From the NCBI RefSeq assembly GCF_000210295.1, contig NC_026736.1, positions 1,390,022-1,454,021 on the forward strand: a DNA stretch of 64,000 nucleotides, written 5' to 3'. Shown here piece after piece: positions 47,426 to 56,217 of this stretch. Each line of letters opens with the position of its first letter. The stretch's first letter is position 1. The notes beneath the pieces are model-generated. The model did not search any database. It was not told the DNA's origin and worked only from the letters and a program-made list of their open reading frames with translations. Source of the stretch: Trypanosoma brucei gambiense DAL972. Its lineage: Eukaryota; Euglenozoa; Kinetoplastea; Trypanosomatida; Trypanosomatidae. The position numbers and the translations under genes were made by a program.

Positions 47426-47760
47426 TGGTAAAGGTGAGATGAAGTTGTCAGGAAATTTTGAAATTTTACGGGTTTAAAGGCGTATGTGAGGGGGTTTTCG
47501 AATGTCAAATTCATTACTTCCGTTGTTTTCACATGAAAGGGGAGGAGAAAATAATATGGCTATCATCATCAAAAAAAAAAAAAAGAGGTACGTGGAGGTT
47601 GCTTCGTGCAAGGAAAAGGGGAAGGTTCAGTTGTGTTGCTTTTTTTTTTTCATGCGCTGACACCTTTATATAATATTATCCATGGGAACCTTCCAGTGCC
47701 AACTAAAATTAGGTGATGAATTTAATGCTCTCTGGTGATTTGCTGTACTTTCATGCCTCC

Positions 47761-47785
47761 ACACACACATACACACACACACACA
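47761..47785. repeat. (CA)n microsatellite
   Basis: About twelve CA units with one TA interruption. Confidence 0.88.
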
Positions 47786-47812
47786 TTTTTACGTGGCTAT
47801 TTGATTGTTAAC

Positions 47813-47842
47813 TTTTTTTTTCTCTGAATCATTTATTCAAAG
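47813..47842 (+). promoter_or_regulatory. Candidate trans-splice signal of the SNARE gene
   Basis: Pyrimidines at 47813-47825 precede AG at 47841-47842. The 43-base leader to the ATG at 47886 has no ATG. Confidence 0.5.
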
Positions 47843-47885
47843 GGAGGAAAGGGTAGGTGTGAGCGTTTCATTTTTGCAAGTATAC

Positions 47886-48668
47886 ATGGACGATCCAAGT
47901 TGGCAGCGCAATTGTGATATGCTGACGCATGCGTTGCAATCGTTGGAACGCAGTACCTCCCAAATAAAGCGCAGCACAAATAAACTTGTCACCTTACGTG
48001 ACATTGCGCAAGAGAGAGATAAGGTAAAGAAAGTAACAAGTGCAGCAAATGCGAAAGATGTGCATGCCGTTCACGATGCTTTGGCTTTTCTGGAAAAATA
48101 TATGCGACTGCATCCCACGCAGCTGCGTGGACAGGGAGTGAAACTCAGTACGGAGGCTCAAGTTGTGCTAGAAAACTACAAAAAATCATGTGATGTCTTC
48201 TATAAAAAGTGCATTTCACTGGAAGAATCATTACGAAAGAACAGTGCAACGACACGTGTGAGGATTGGGACTGGTGATGGAAGTGATGTGGATGATTTTG
48301 ATGATGAGGGAGAAAGTTTATTACCACGTGGAGCCACTGCGGGATCTGCGCAGCGGCAGGCATTTGAGGATGATCTCCATAACGAAATCATGGCTGAGAG
48401 GGTCCGTGAGACGTCAGAGATAGCAGAGAGTGTAAGGGATATTAATGAGTTATTTAATCACATTAACTCATTAGTAGCAGAGCAGGGTGTGGGTTTGGAA
48501 ATTATCGAGGAAAATGTTACGAGGTCGTCCGCTGCGACGAGGAATGCGGTGGGACATCTTCAACAGGCGCGTAATAGCCAACAGAGATCTGGACGTGACA
48601 AGATGTTTATATTTCTTATCGTTGTATTAATGATCATGCTATTGCTCGTTGCGTACCATAAAGTATGA
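47886..48668 (+). CDS. Qa-SNARE (syntaxin)
   Basis: This 260-residue tail-anchored protein is a syntaxin-type t-SNARE for membrane fusion. The N-terminal 120 residues are helical, as in the syntaxin Habc domain (LTHALQSLERSTSQIKRSTNKL). An acidic linker (DGSDVDDFDDEGE) follows, then a SNARE motif at about 170-232 (IAESVRDINELFNHINSLVAEQGVGLEIIEENV) whose central Gln in AEQG is the ionic-layer residue of Q-SNAREs. The last 20 residues form the membrane anchor (IFLIVVLMIMLLLVAY). The pattern is closest to the syntaxin 7/12/Pep12 endosomal group, but a Golgi or other Qa-SNARE cannot be excluded. Confidence 0.88.
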   Translation: MDDPSWQRNCDMLTHALQSLERSTSQIKRSTNKLVTLRDIAQERDKVKKVTSAANAKDVHAVHDALAFLEKYMRLHPTQLRGQGVKLSTEAQVVLENYKKSCDVFYKKCISLEESLRKNSATTRVRIGTGDGSDVDDFDDEGESLLPRGATAGSAQRQAFEDDLHNEIMAERVRETSEIAESVRDINELFNHINSLVAEQGVGLEIIEENVTRSSAATRNAVGHLQQARNSQQRSGRDKMFIFLIVVLMIMLLLVAYHKV

Positions 48669-49355
48669 AGTCGCCATCACTTTCCCTTTGTGGTTTCCAT
48701 TGTTGTTGTTGTTGTTGTTGTGTTTGTTTTTTTTTTACCGTGTACAGGAGAGATTTCGGGATGTTTTTCATCGGAGCGATGAAATTTAGTCGTTGATGCT
48801 CTTCTCCGCTCTGCGCTAAAGGGAGGTGTCTGGTTGTTGTTGCTGTTGTTGTTTTATAGCATGCAGTGAAAAGCTTAGGGCCGCATCTTCACTCACGAGT
48901 TCCACCATTCGTTCGGCCTTTTTGTGTTGGTTATTAAATTTGGCGCCTCATTTATTTTCCTCTTCCATTCTATCATATATCCTATTGCTTTACTTCTTTT
49001 CGTTGTTGCTGCTTTGGCACTGCACATTGCGCACACACCCAACGACAAATTGTTGTTGTTGTTTTTGAGCAGCGGATGAGTTATCAATATCTTTTCTCTT
49101 TGATTTTCATCACTTGGTTTCGATATCAAACTCTGACAATGTGAAGGAAGCTGGGAAAAGGTCAAAGAAAAAAAAAGAAAAAGAGAAAATCGTGGTGGAG
49201 TGAAGGGAAGGGAAGTGGTGCAGCGGAAACTCACGTTTGTGAAATAGTTTCATAGCTCAACACGTAACCACTCATCGTAATACCCCAAACAAAGAAAGAG
49301 AGAGAAAGAAAAAGAGAAGATCCAACAGAAAAAATAAATAAATAACAAATAACAA
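48669..49355. other. Intergenic spacer before TrpRS
   Basis: The 687-base spacer has three GTT/GTTGCT-rich microsatellites (about 48701-48722, 48833-48853 and 49047-49061) and an A-rich leader before TrpRS. No other gene was seen. Confidence 0.65.
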
Positions 49356-50525
49356 ATGACTGAAGCCGTTGTAACACCGTGGTCTGTCGAGGGTGACGTA
49401 AATTATGATAAACTAATAAAAGACTTTGGAAGTCATGCCATCGATGAGGCATTGCTGGAACGGATTGAACGGGTTCTGGGGAAGAAACCGCATCATTTCC
49501 TCCGTCGAGGAATTTTCTTTTCCCATAGGGATTTGAACCTTCTATTGGACGTATACGAGTCCGGTCAACCTTTTTATCTCTACACTGGCAGAGGTCCAAG
49601 CAGCGAGTCCATGCATATGGGTCATTTGATTCCTTTCATGTTTACTAAGTGGCTTCAGGACTCCTTTAGGGTACCCCTCGTGATACAAATGACAGATGAT
49701 GAGAAGTTTTATTTCCGTAATATCCCGATGGAACAAGTCGAGGCCATGACAACAGAAAATATAAAAGATATTATCGCTATGGGGTTCGACCCCGAGTTAA
49801 CTTTCATTTTCCGTGACTTTGATTATATGGGATGCATGTACCGTACCGTTGCCAAGATTGAGAGGGCCTTCACTGCGAGTCAAGTACGTGGTTGCTTTGG
49901 TTTTGCAATGGAAGACAACTGTGGCCGCTGGATGTTTCCTGCTATACAGGCTGCACCATCTTTCTCAGCAGCTTTTCCTCATATCTTTCCACCATCGATG
50001 GGAAATGTGTTTTGTCTCATCCCACAGGCCATTGATCAGGATCCATATTTCCGCCTGACACGTGACATCGCCCCACGTCTCGGTTATTTAAAGCCGGCGG
50101 TGATTCATTCCAAGTTCTTCCCCGGATTAAGTGGCCCAAAAGGAAAGATGAGTTCATCTTCCGGTACTGCAGTGCTGTTGACGGATACAGAAAAGATGGT
50201 GAAGGATAAAATTAACAAACATGCCTTTAGCGGCGGTGGGGCAACCAAGCAAGAGCACTTTCTTCTTGGCGCCAACGTGGAGGTGGATGTTCCTATACAG
50301 TGGCTGTCTTTTTTTCTTGAAGATGATGAAGAGCTCGCGCGAGTGAAGAAGGAGTATATGTTAGGTCGTATCATGACAGGAGAGGTGAAGAAGTTATTAA
50401 TTAACACAATAACGGCCATCACGAAAACTCATCAGGAGAAACGGAAATTGGTGACAGACGAGGACGTACAGCTCTTCACAAGCACTCGCATAATGGGCCC
50501 GGCTAAGAAGGTGGCAACCCAGTGA
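49356..50525 (+). CDS. WRS1: Cytosolic tryptophanyl-tRNA synthetase
   Basis: This class Ic synthetase charges tRNA-Trp. The 389-residue protein starts with the eukaryotic TrpRS N-terminal part (VTPWSVEGDVNYDKLIKDFG) and has PHHFLRRGIFFSHRDLN and the HIGH-class motif as GPSSESMHMGHLIP at about 80-93. The substrate loop QAAPSFS, AIDQDPYFR and the KMSSS loop are intact. It ends FTSTRIMGPAKKVATQ, close to the human C-terminus. There is no N-terminal mitochondrial presequence, so this is the cytosolic enzyme; trypanosomes have a separate mitochondrial TrpRS that charges edited tRNA-Trp. It lacks the vertebrate WHEP domain. Confidence 0.94.
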   Translation: MTEAVVTPWSVEGDVNYDKLIKDFGSHAIDEALLERIERVLGKKPHHFLRRGIFFSHRDLNLLLDVYESGQPFYLYTGRGPSSESMHMGHLIPFMFTKWLQDSFRVPLVIQMTDDEKFYFRNIPMEQVEAMTTENIKDIIAMGFDPELTFIFRDFDYMGCMYRTVAKIERAFTASQVRGCFGFAMEDNCGRWMFPAIQAAPSFSAAFPHIFPPSMGNVFCLIPQAIDQDPYFRLTRDIAPRLGYLKPAVIHSKFFPGLSGPKGKMSSSSGTAVLLTDTEKMVKDKINKHAFSGGGATKQEHFLLGANVEVDVPIQWLSFFLEDDEELARVKKEYMLGRIMTGEVKKLLINTITAITKTHQEKRKLVTDEDVQLFTSTRIMGPAKKVATQ

Positions 50526-50899
50526 AGTTTGTGAAGGGTTGGATGGAATTAACTGGTTGTTGGTGTATTTGTTCGTCCTTTCTGAGAATCCGACTATTGT
50601 GATTTCTGCAACCATTCTCTACCTGCACTAAATCTCTCGATAGTATGCGCCTTGCCGCCACCGGAGGTTGTTGGTGAGTAACGTGGCGTTTCTAAACTCC
50701 ACTATTTGTAATTTATTAGTACTTGTATGTGTGTGTGTGTGTGTGCCCTGAATACCTGTATGATGGTTGTTGTTAACATCCCCTTTATTTCTCCTTGTTT
50801 ATTTAATCATGCTTTGATTCATATTGTATGGAATGCATGTGACGTAGTGCAAGAAGCAGGTAGTAGAGTGGGGTGACTTTTCTACCCTTTCTGTCGTGT
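50526..50899. other. Intergenic spacer
   Basis: The 374-base spacer contains a TG microsatellite at 50728-50745 and a short pyrimidine stretch at about 50781-50800. No other gene was seen. Confidence 0.6.
50728..50745. repeat. (TG)n microsatellite
   Basis: About nine TG units in the TrpRS 3' region. Confidence 0.9.
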
Positions 50900-52987
50900 A
50901 TGTCAGTATGGCAAAAATGGAAGCTCTCCACTGCAGCCGATGGCAAGTTTGGTCTTCGACCCTTTCTTATTCGTTTTGTTAATGTCTGGCCCCTGAGATG
51001 TGACACCACGTGGTTGGGGAAACCACCAGTGAAAACGTTTCCATCTTTTTGGGCAAATGTGGCGTGTCTCAGTGACAGAGAGCGCGATTTCTTCGTTCAA
51101 TGTGTAGAACACATTTGTTTCGGCATTGGCATGAGTGCTACACCCGCTATTAAGGACGTTATGAATCGTCTGGCAGATGGCGCGGGTATTCACAACCTTC
51201 AGGGGTTGAGCACCACCGAAAGGGAATCACATACAGACATTCTTTGTGATGTGGTGCTTATGCATGATGGGAAACCTTGTATGGGATGGTTCGCTGATAA
51301 TTATGGTGACAGGAACTTTAATAACATTATTGAAGTTTTAGAAGAGCGGTGGAACATCTCCCCGGCATCATTATGGGCGTTAAAGGAGCGAAATATCGCA
51401 GAACAGATGAACTCCATGACACACTACAACCGACAGGAAAGTATCTTTTGCAATTCTGATGGGTTGACGGAGGGGAAACTGGCGTCTCTTGTCAAGCGGC
51501 ACGTCCGCTTCGCCGATAAAAACATTTGTATCGATGTGAAGAGCATTTCAGAGATCCGTTCCTTGTCTCTGTCGCTTTTGGAAGAACCGACGGTGGAGAA
51601 GCGTGAGATCTTACTACAGTGCTTGAGCAATGTCGTTCCTGAACTAATAACTAAACCGGGAAAAGTTTCTCCGTGTTCCACCGTTTTTAAGGCGTTCGGG
51701 TGCTTTTTAGCGCCAAGCGTACGGAAGTTGGACATACCTCTGGACTCTGTGTATGAACTTGGTTCAACCTTGTGTTCTATCCCAGCGGATGATGTGACCG
51801 CACATGTTTTTCAGCGGCACATTCGCCACCTTCTCGACATCACTGAAGGGAAACAAATATGTGCAGGTGGCCCGGATCAGCAGCACATGCTGAGAGATAC
51901 CCTCAACAACCTCGAAAGTGTGGGTCACAATTTGGACCAGGTTTTTGTATGCTTCTCTCAAGCAGTTGCACTTTGCCAGGTTGTGGAGGATCCAACTGAG
52001 AGGGACGATGCGTTGTGTAGAATTCTCTTGGCTATTCCGTTGATTGAACGATACATTACATCGTACGAATCTGCGATCCTGCGGCAACACACATTTAGCG
52101 ACAGCTGTTTACCGTCCCATGTTGAGCCAAACCATAGCAACCGTGAGGTGTGCCTTTTGGACAGTTTTGCGCTGGATCGAGTGATCTGCGCAAGCAACTG
52201 CAGAGAGCAGGGAGCTAATGCCTCCGCTGATTCCAGTAGTGCATTTGATTCAACTAAAGGCAAACCTTTCGATGGTTGTTGTGGTTTTTGGATGCCTGGC
52301 ACGGGGTTGGACTCGTCTTGTTATGTGACGGATCTTCTCTCTGCATGCACCGATCTTGCTAACATGCTCGGCGTGCCCGCATCACGGTGTGACATCGTAA
52401 CTGAATCACAACGACTTGTGTATGATATCCGTCACAAGCTTCGTGTACACACACTCCGGCGATTTGCCTTCGTGAAAGCATCGAAAGTGTGGAATTCTGC
52501 CTTGAGGAAAAGAGCCCTACCATTTCTTAACGCACTGAGGAGCTCTCTGTATGAGGCTCCCGCCCTCACAATACTCCGATTTAGAGACGGGGAACGCCTC
52601 CCAAACACTTTTGGCGCAGCGAGCGAACCGTCGTCATTGTTGCAGTCGCTCTCTTCGCTGCACGTTTGCTTTGCATTTTCGACTCCCGCTTTTTACGTGG
52701 AATGCGGAACCATACAGGAGCTCGAGGCCATGTGTGTTACGCAGCCTTTAAGTGCCATGAGGCGACTAAAATGTTTTTCATCACCGAGTAGTAACACAGG
52801 GATTAGCTCCGTGGTTGAAGTGCCTGTCCCTAGCAACCTTGTTGATTCTCTTCTTGTATGCGCTAAGGCTCAACTGCAGCTAAAACCGGAACACGGTTTT
52901 GTGGATGTTGCCTTCCAGAGAGACGGGGATCACGCAACGGTAGTGCCCTCGTGTCTTGATAAATTGTTGCGAGGACAAAAGGCGTAA
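50900..52987 (+). CDS. Hypothetical protein, unknown function
   Basis: This 695-residue protein was not recognised. It starts with a basic, weakly amphipathic stretch (WQKWKLSTAADGKFGLRPF) that could be a mitochondrial targeting sequence. No membrane segment, zinc motif, P-loop or repeat was seen. Regions look folded (DFFVQCVEHICFGIGMSATPA; SSLLQSLSSLHVCFAFSTPAFYVE) with loops between. The Cys/His content is moderate, with no regular spacing. The ATG at 50900 is the first in frame; upstream the frame is open without ATG for only a few codons. The continuous 2.1 kb frame with ordinary codon use makes it a real gene, probably kinetoplastid-specific. Confidence 0.75.
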   Translation: MSVWQKWKLSTAADGKFGLRPFLIRFVNVWPLRCDTTWLGKPPVKTFPSFWANVACLSDRERDFFVQCVEHICFGIGMSATPAIKDVMNRLADGAGIHNLQGLSTTERESHTDILCDVVLMHDGKPCMGWFADNYGDRNFNNIIEVLEERWNISPASLWALKERNIAEQMNSMTHYNRQESIFCNSDGLTEGKLASLVKRHVRFADKNICIDVKSISEIRSLSLSLLEEPTVEKREILLQCLSNVVPELITKPGKVSPCSTVFKAFGCFLAPSVRKLDIPLDSVYELGSTLCSIPADDVTAHVFQRHIRHLLDITEGKQICAGGPDQQHMLRDTLNNLESVGHNLDQVFVCFSQAVALCQVVEDPTERDDALCRILLAIPLIERYITSYESAILRQHTFSDSCLPSHVEPNHSNREVCLLDSFALDRVICASNCREQGANASADSSSAFDSTKGKPFDGCCGFWMPGTGLDSSCYVTDLLSACTDLANMLGVPASRCDIVTESQRLVYDIRHKLRVHTLRRFAFVKASKVWNSALRKRALPFLNALRSSLYEAPALTILRFRDGERLPNTFGAASEPSSLLQSLSSLHVCFAFSTPAFYVECGTIQELEAMCVTQPLSAMRRLKCFSSPSSNTGISSVVEVPVPSNLVDSLLVCAKAQLQLKPEHGFVDVAFQRDGDHATVVPSCLDKLLRGQKA

Positions 52988-53387
52988 AATGATGGTGGCC
53001 GAGTGACGGACTGACAATTACATTTGGCTTCACGCCGGAGGAGCACACCGGTGGGGAGAGGGTGCCTCCAGATATTTGTTGTACAGGCGTATGCAACACT
53101 CGGATGCAGCTTGTCGAGGTTCTTCTTAGCGTTTAACTGTTTACTTATTCACATACACGAGACGGAGCGTTGAAGAAAATGAAATACCTGATTACACTGT
53201 AGCACAAAATTTACTTCGTCCCTTCGATGGCTGTTCTCGGGTTTGAACCCTGCTTTGTGCTGTCCTAAATAAATGTTCCATCCCTTCTCTCTTGATTTCT
53301 GTGCGCATATGTAAATAAACAAACATTTTTCACTTGGTTTTGGTGTGGGCTTGCGGGGAAATTATTTGAAAAGGTGAATAAGGGTAA
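52988..53387. other. Intergenic spacer with a nested stem structure
   Basis: The 400-base spacer contains a nested inverted repeat at 53201-53261 and nothing else recognisable. Confidence 0.6.
53201..53261 (+). repeat. Nested stem-loop with a tRNA-like inner arm
   Basis: AGCACAAA at 53201-53208 is exactly complementary to TTTGTGCT at 53254-53261, enclosing a perfect 12-base palindrome GGGTTTGAACCC at 53239-53250. The layout recalls an acceptor stem and T arm, but at 61 bases with no D or anticodon arm it is not a tRNA. Confidence 0.6.
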
Positions 53388-54203
53388 ATGAAGGGCCTGC
53401 GGTTATTTTTTACACGCCCAGTGTTTGTAGCGTCTGCTATTCCTTATTTAACTTCAGTGAGGCGAGTTTCCCAGCAGCGGGATGTAACGCCGTGCGGAAA
53501 CCAATCTGGTAGGGATCTGCATTCACCCGATGTGGTTGTGCATGATGAGCAGTCCTCCTTCACTGAAGATATGTTTGCCTCCGATTTTGATGAATTAGAG
53601 GCTGCATCACAGGAGATACATGACCTGTGCTTTGCTATGATAAACTACTTACAGAAAACGGACCCTGATGAGACGAGCTGCTTGTTTCAAAAACGCTGCG
53701 CTCGCGGCTTCCGTGAGACCGTCCCGGAGAACAAACGTCGGCTTCTTCATGAGCGGGGGTCGAAAATTCTTCGGCGAAGGAACTGTTATAGAACAAAGAA
53801 GGAGTATGAGGAGGCAACACAACTGTTTCTCCAATTCGGTGAGAAGCTCTTGTTACTTCTCACTAAACCTGTTGTTCAAAGGATCATCGAATCAGCGGGA
53901 AAGGTCTATCGAGATCATCGGCGTGATGGGGTTCACAGATACCGAAAACCAGTGGAGCGGGGGAGTTGGCGTGGGTTTCCTCATAGATGGTTTAAACATG
54001 CACCATTCGAAGTGCAACAACTTCGTGCCGACATCCCTGAGGCGACTGTAGCGAACACGAGGGCTATGCGTGATTTGTCCACCGTTAACTCACTCTTCAC
54101 GCTCATGGAGCCGCAACACCCTTTCAGAGCAAAGCTGGAGAATCAGCTATTTGAAATAACACAGGAGTACGATGTCGTTCATGCAGGAGGCAGAGGAGTG
54201 TAG
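53388..54203 (+). CDS. Probable mitochondrial basic protein, unknown function
   Basis: This 271-residue protein was not recognised. The N-terminus (MKGLRLFFTRPVFVASAIPYLTSVRRVS) is basic and amphipathic with no acidic residue, as expected for a mitochondrial presequence. An acidic stretch follows (FTEDMFASDFDELEAASQ), then a basic helical body (RGSKILRRRNCYRTKKEYEE; KVYRDHRRDGVHRYRKP). Composition resembles kinetoplastid mitoribosomal or RNA-processing proteins, and it lies 283 bases upstream of mitoribosomal uL3m, but no homology supports a specific role. The start is the first ATG of the frame. Confidence 0.75.
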   Translation: MKGLRLFFTRPVFVASAIPYLTSVRRVSQQRDVTPCGNQSGRDLHSPDVVVHDEQSSFTEDMFASDFDELEAASQEIHDLCFAMINYLQKTDPDETSCLFQKRCARGFRETVPENKRRLLHERGSKILRRRNCYRTKKEYEEATQLFLQFGEKLLLLLTKPVVQRIIESAGKVYRDHRRDGVHRYRKPVERGSWRGFPHRWFKHAPFEVQQLRADIPEATVANTRAMRDLSTVNSLFTLMEPQHPFRAKLENQLFEITQEYDVVHAGGRGV

Positions 54204-54450
54204 AGATTGGTTTCCCCTCTCAAATGACCCCTCGCATTGCATTTCTTTATCGTTTTCGAATCGGTTTACCTCCATGTTTAATGGTGACAATGATTCATAC
54301 GGGTGCCTGTGTGTTTTTTGCGCCTGCACAACTTCTGGCATGTCGAACTCTTTGTTCCTTTCGCCTCCCCCCTCCCTCAAACGCGGGCACCTTCTTCCAG
54401 GACCTCAAAATATATATGTTCATCTACTTGTACGTGCAAATACACACACA

Positions 54451-54480
54451 CTATTTTCACCTTATTTTGTCCTCATACAG
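54451..54480 (+). promoter_or_regulatory. Trans-splice signal immediately before uL3m
   Basis: A pyrimidine-rich stretch at 54451-54475 is followed by AG at 54479-54480, leaving a leader of only five bases before the ATG at 54486. Confidence 0.55.
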
Positions 54481-54485
54481 TGTAG

Positions 54486-55907
54486 ATGCGCTCGCTCATA
54501 GCCATGAGGCGTCGTTTCGTTAGCGGCACATGGACAATTGCTGTTAGTACCCAGCAGCGTCACCGCAGTGGGAGCGGGCCAGGAGACAAGCGCATTCGCA
54601 CAGACTGGTATCGGTGTTACCCGTCTCTTATGCGTGAAAAGGATCGAGACATGTATCATTGCTACTATCCGTATCTTTTTGATCACGGGGACAAAATGAG
54701 TTTGTACCCCAAAATACCTGAAAACCCGCGTGAGTGGCAACCAGAGCAGCTGCAGACAACGTATGATGCAATTAGGGAGGACAAATATGATGCATTTATT
54801 CGTCTTCGAGAGAAGTTCCCTGAATTGTATCAGGACACGCGAGCATGGGACAACCCTCCACCGTTTGGTGAGTTTAACATGTTCTACTCTGTGCGTTTTG
54901 GTATGGTTGGCGTGAAGGCCTTCACATGCAAAGACTATGATGAGTTAGGGAATCAATTTGACTGTACTGCTTTCTGGTTTCCTGATAATCAAGTCGTGAA
55001 GCACAGTACTCGCAATGGAGAGGTTGGCACTGACAAAGTTTATGTGGGTGCAATGAATGTCCCTGTGGAGTTCCACAAACCGCATGTGGCTGCCTTCTAT
55101 AAGGCAGCGGGTGTACCGGTAAAACATGTATGTGCTGGTTTCCCCATAACCCCAGACGCCTACGCTCCCGTCGGGACGAAGTTGGATGTCCGGCATTTTA
55201 AACCTGGACAGGAGGTAACCATTACATTTCAAAACACTGACTATGGCTTCCGTGGTGTTATGTTCCGTCATGGTTTTGACGGAGGTTATGTGTGGCTTGG
55301 AGACTCCAGATGGCAGCGTCGCCCCGGAGCCATGGGTACGGAAGGGCAGAAGCGCATTTACCCCGGACACCGCATGGCAGGGCAAACTGGTGCAGCTGCT
55401 GAAACTTACCAGGGTGTTCCTGTATGGCGCATCGATTACAAAAACTCTCTTATTTATCTACCAACGCTACTGGATGCAGATGTTGGTACGTACGTAAGAT
55501 TTAGCGATACTATTAATACGAAGGGACTTACACTGTGGAATGAGCACCGTGGTCTCCCAGCGTTCCCAACCTTTATTCCTCCAGAGGATGAAGATTTATC
55601 CAAGTTGGCAACAGATGAATGTCAACTAAAGAGTCCGCCACTTTATATGTACTTCCGTGATGAATTCCCGGCAACACAGTTGGTATCGCAGGCAGATGTG
55701 GAGGATGCAAAGAGCGCCAAACCGGCTACCGCTCCTCCAAAGAAAAAAGTGTACGACATGAAGAAGTACTACGAGGCGCGGAAAAAGTATCGACAAAGCA
55801 TGCAAAAAGCGCGGAAGTATAAGTTAATGGGGCTCCGGACGAAGGCACACGAAAAGCAAGAGGAGGCACGCCGGGCGAAAATACTGAAGTACAAACGTAT
55901 GAAGTAG
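54486..55907 (+). CDS. Mitochondrial large-subunit ribosomal protein uL3m
   Basis: This 473-residue protein is ribosomal protein L3 of the mitochondrial ribosome. The N-terminus (MRSLIAMRRRFVSGTW) is a basic mitochondrial presequence. The L3 core spans about 125-370 (RFGMVGVKAFTCKDY, AFWFPDNQVVK), with the diagnostic loop near the peptidyl-transferase centre at about 245-325: FKPGQEVTITFQNTDYGFRG, GMVFRHGF-like GVMFRHGFDGG, RRPGAMGTEGQKRIYPGHRMAGQ and VWRIDYKNSLIYL. A kinetoplastid-type N-terminal extension and a Lys/Arg-rich C-terminal tail make it longer than bacterial L3 (about 210). The 5-base leader leaves open whether Met1 or Met7 is used; both keep a presequence. Confidence 0.92.
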   Translation: MRSLIAMRRRFVSGTWTIAVSTQQRHRSGSGPGDKRIRTDWYRCYPSLMREKDRDMYHCYYPYLFDHGDKMSLYPKIPENPREWQPEQLQTTYDAIREDKYDAFIRLREKFPELYQDTRAWDNPPPFGEFNMFYSVRFGMVGVKAFTCKDYDELGNQFDCTAFWFPDNQVVKHSTRNGEVGTDKVYVGAMNVPVEFHKPHVAAFYKAAGVPVKHVCAGFPITPDAYAPVGTKLDVRHFKPGQEVTITFQNTDYGFRGVMFRHGFDGGYVWLGDSRWQRRPGAMGTEGQKRIYPGHRMAGQTGAAAETYQGVPVWRIDYKNSLIYLPTLLDADVGTYVRFSDTINTKGLTLWNEHRGLPAFPTFIPPEDEDLSKLATDECQLKSPPLYMYFRDEFPATQLVSQADVEDAKSAKPATAPPKKKVYDMKKYYEARKKYRQSMQKARKYKLMGLRTKAHEKQEEARRAKILKYKRMK

Positions 55908-55953
55908 CTCGTCTTCATCACAGTTCTATCTCCGTCTTTGTGGTGTAGGTCCT

Positions 55954-55981
55954 TTTTAGAAGTGATATGTCACTTCTAAAA
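55954..55981 (+). repeat. Perfect 12-bp stem with a four-base loop
   Basis: TTTTAGAAGTGA at 55954-55965 pairs exactly with TCACTTCTAAAA at 55970-55981 around the loop TATG. It lies 46 bases after the uL3m stop and is followed by a purine/A-rich run. Confidence 0.88.
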
Positions 55982-56090
55982 GAGAAAAAAAAAAGAAAAA
56001 TGTCATTTTTTTGTCCATTAGTGCAACCACCTAATCCTTATGCTAATTTCTTTTGAATGTGCTGCACCATTGTTACATGGCACATCCCAA

Positions 56091-56145
56091 TCCTTTTTCC
56101 CCTTGTTGTCCTCCCCTCCTTATCGGATCTCACTGCCGTTCATAG
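56091..56145 (+). promoter_or_regulatory. Candidate trans-splice signal of SPT16
   Basis: A pyrimidine tract at about 56091-56119 and pyrimidine-rich DNA to 56130 precede AG at 56144-56145. The 72-base leader to the ATG at 56218 has no ATG and ends in a run of A. Confidence 0.6.
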
Positions 56146-56217
56146 AGTATTGTTGTTTTGTTGGCTTAACCAAATAAGGTGCAGTAAGTGGGGGGTAAAT
56201 ATCAAAAAAAAAAAAAA

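Larger units (their letters stand above)
47426..47885. other. Intergenic spacer
   Basis: The 460-base spacer has an A run, a T run, a CA microsatellite and the splice signal of the SNARE gene. A frame at 47458-47673 lacks an ATG start. Confidence 0.65.
55908..56217. other. Intergenic spacer between uL3m and SPT16
   Basis: The 310-base spacer contains a perfect 12-bp stem-loop, an A run, and the SPT16 splice signal. Confidence 0.65.

Noticed and set aside
53201..53261. Possible tRNA gene
   Set aside because: 61 bases only, no D arm or anticodon arm, and the B-box-like segment has a mismatch.
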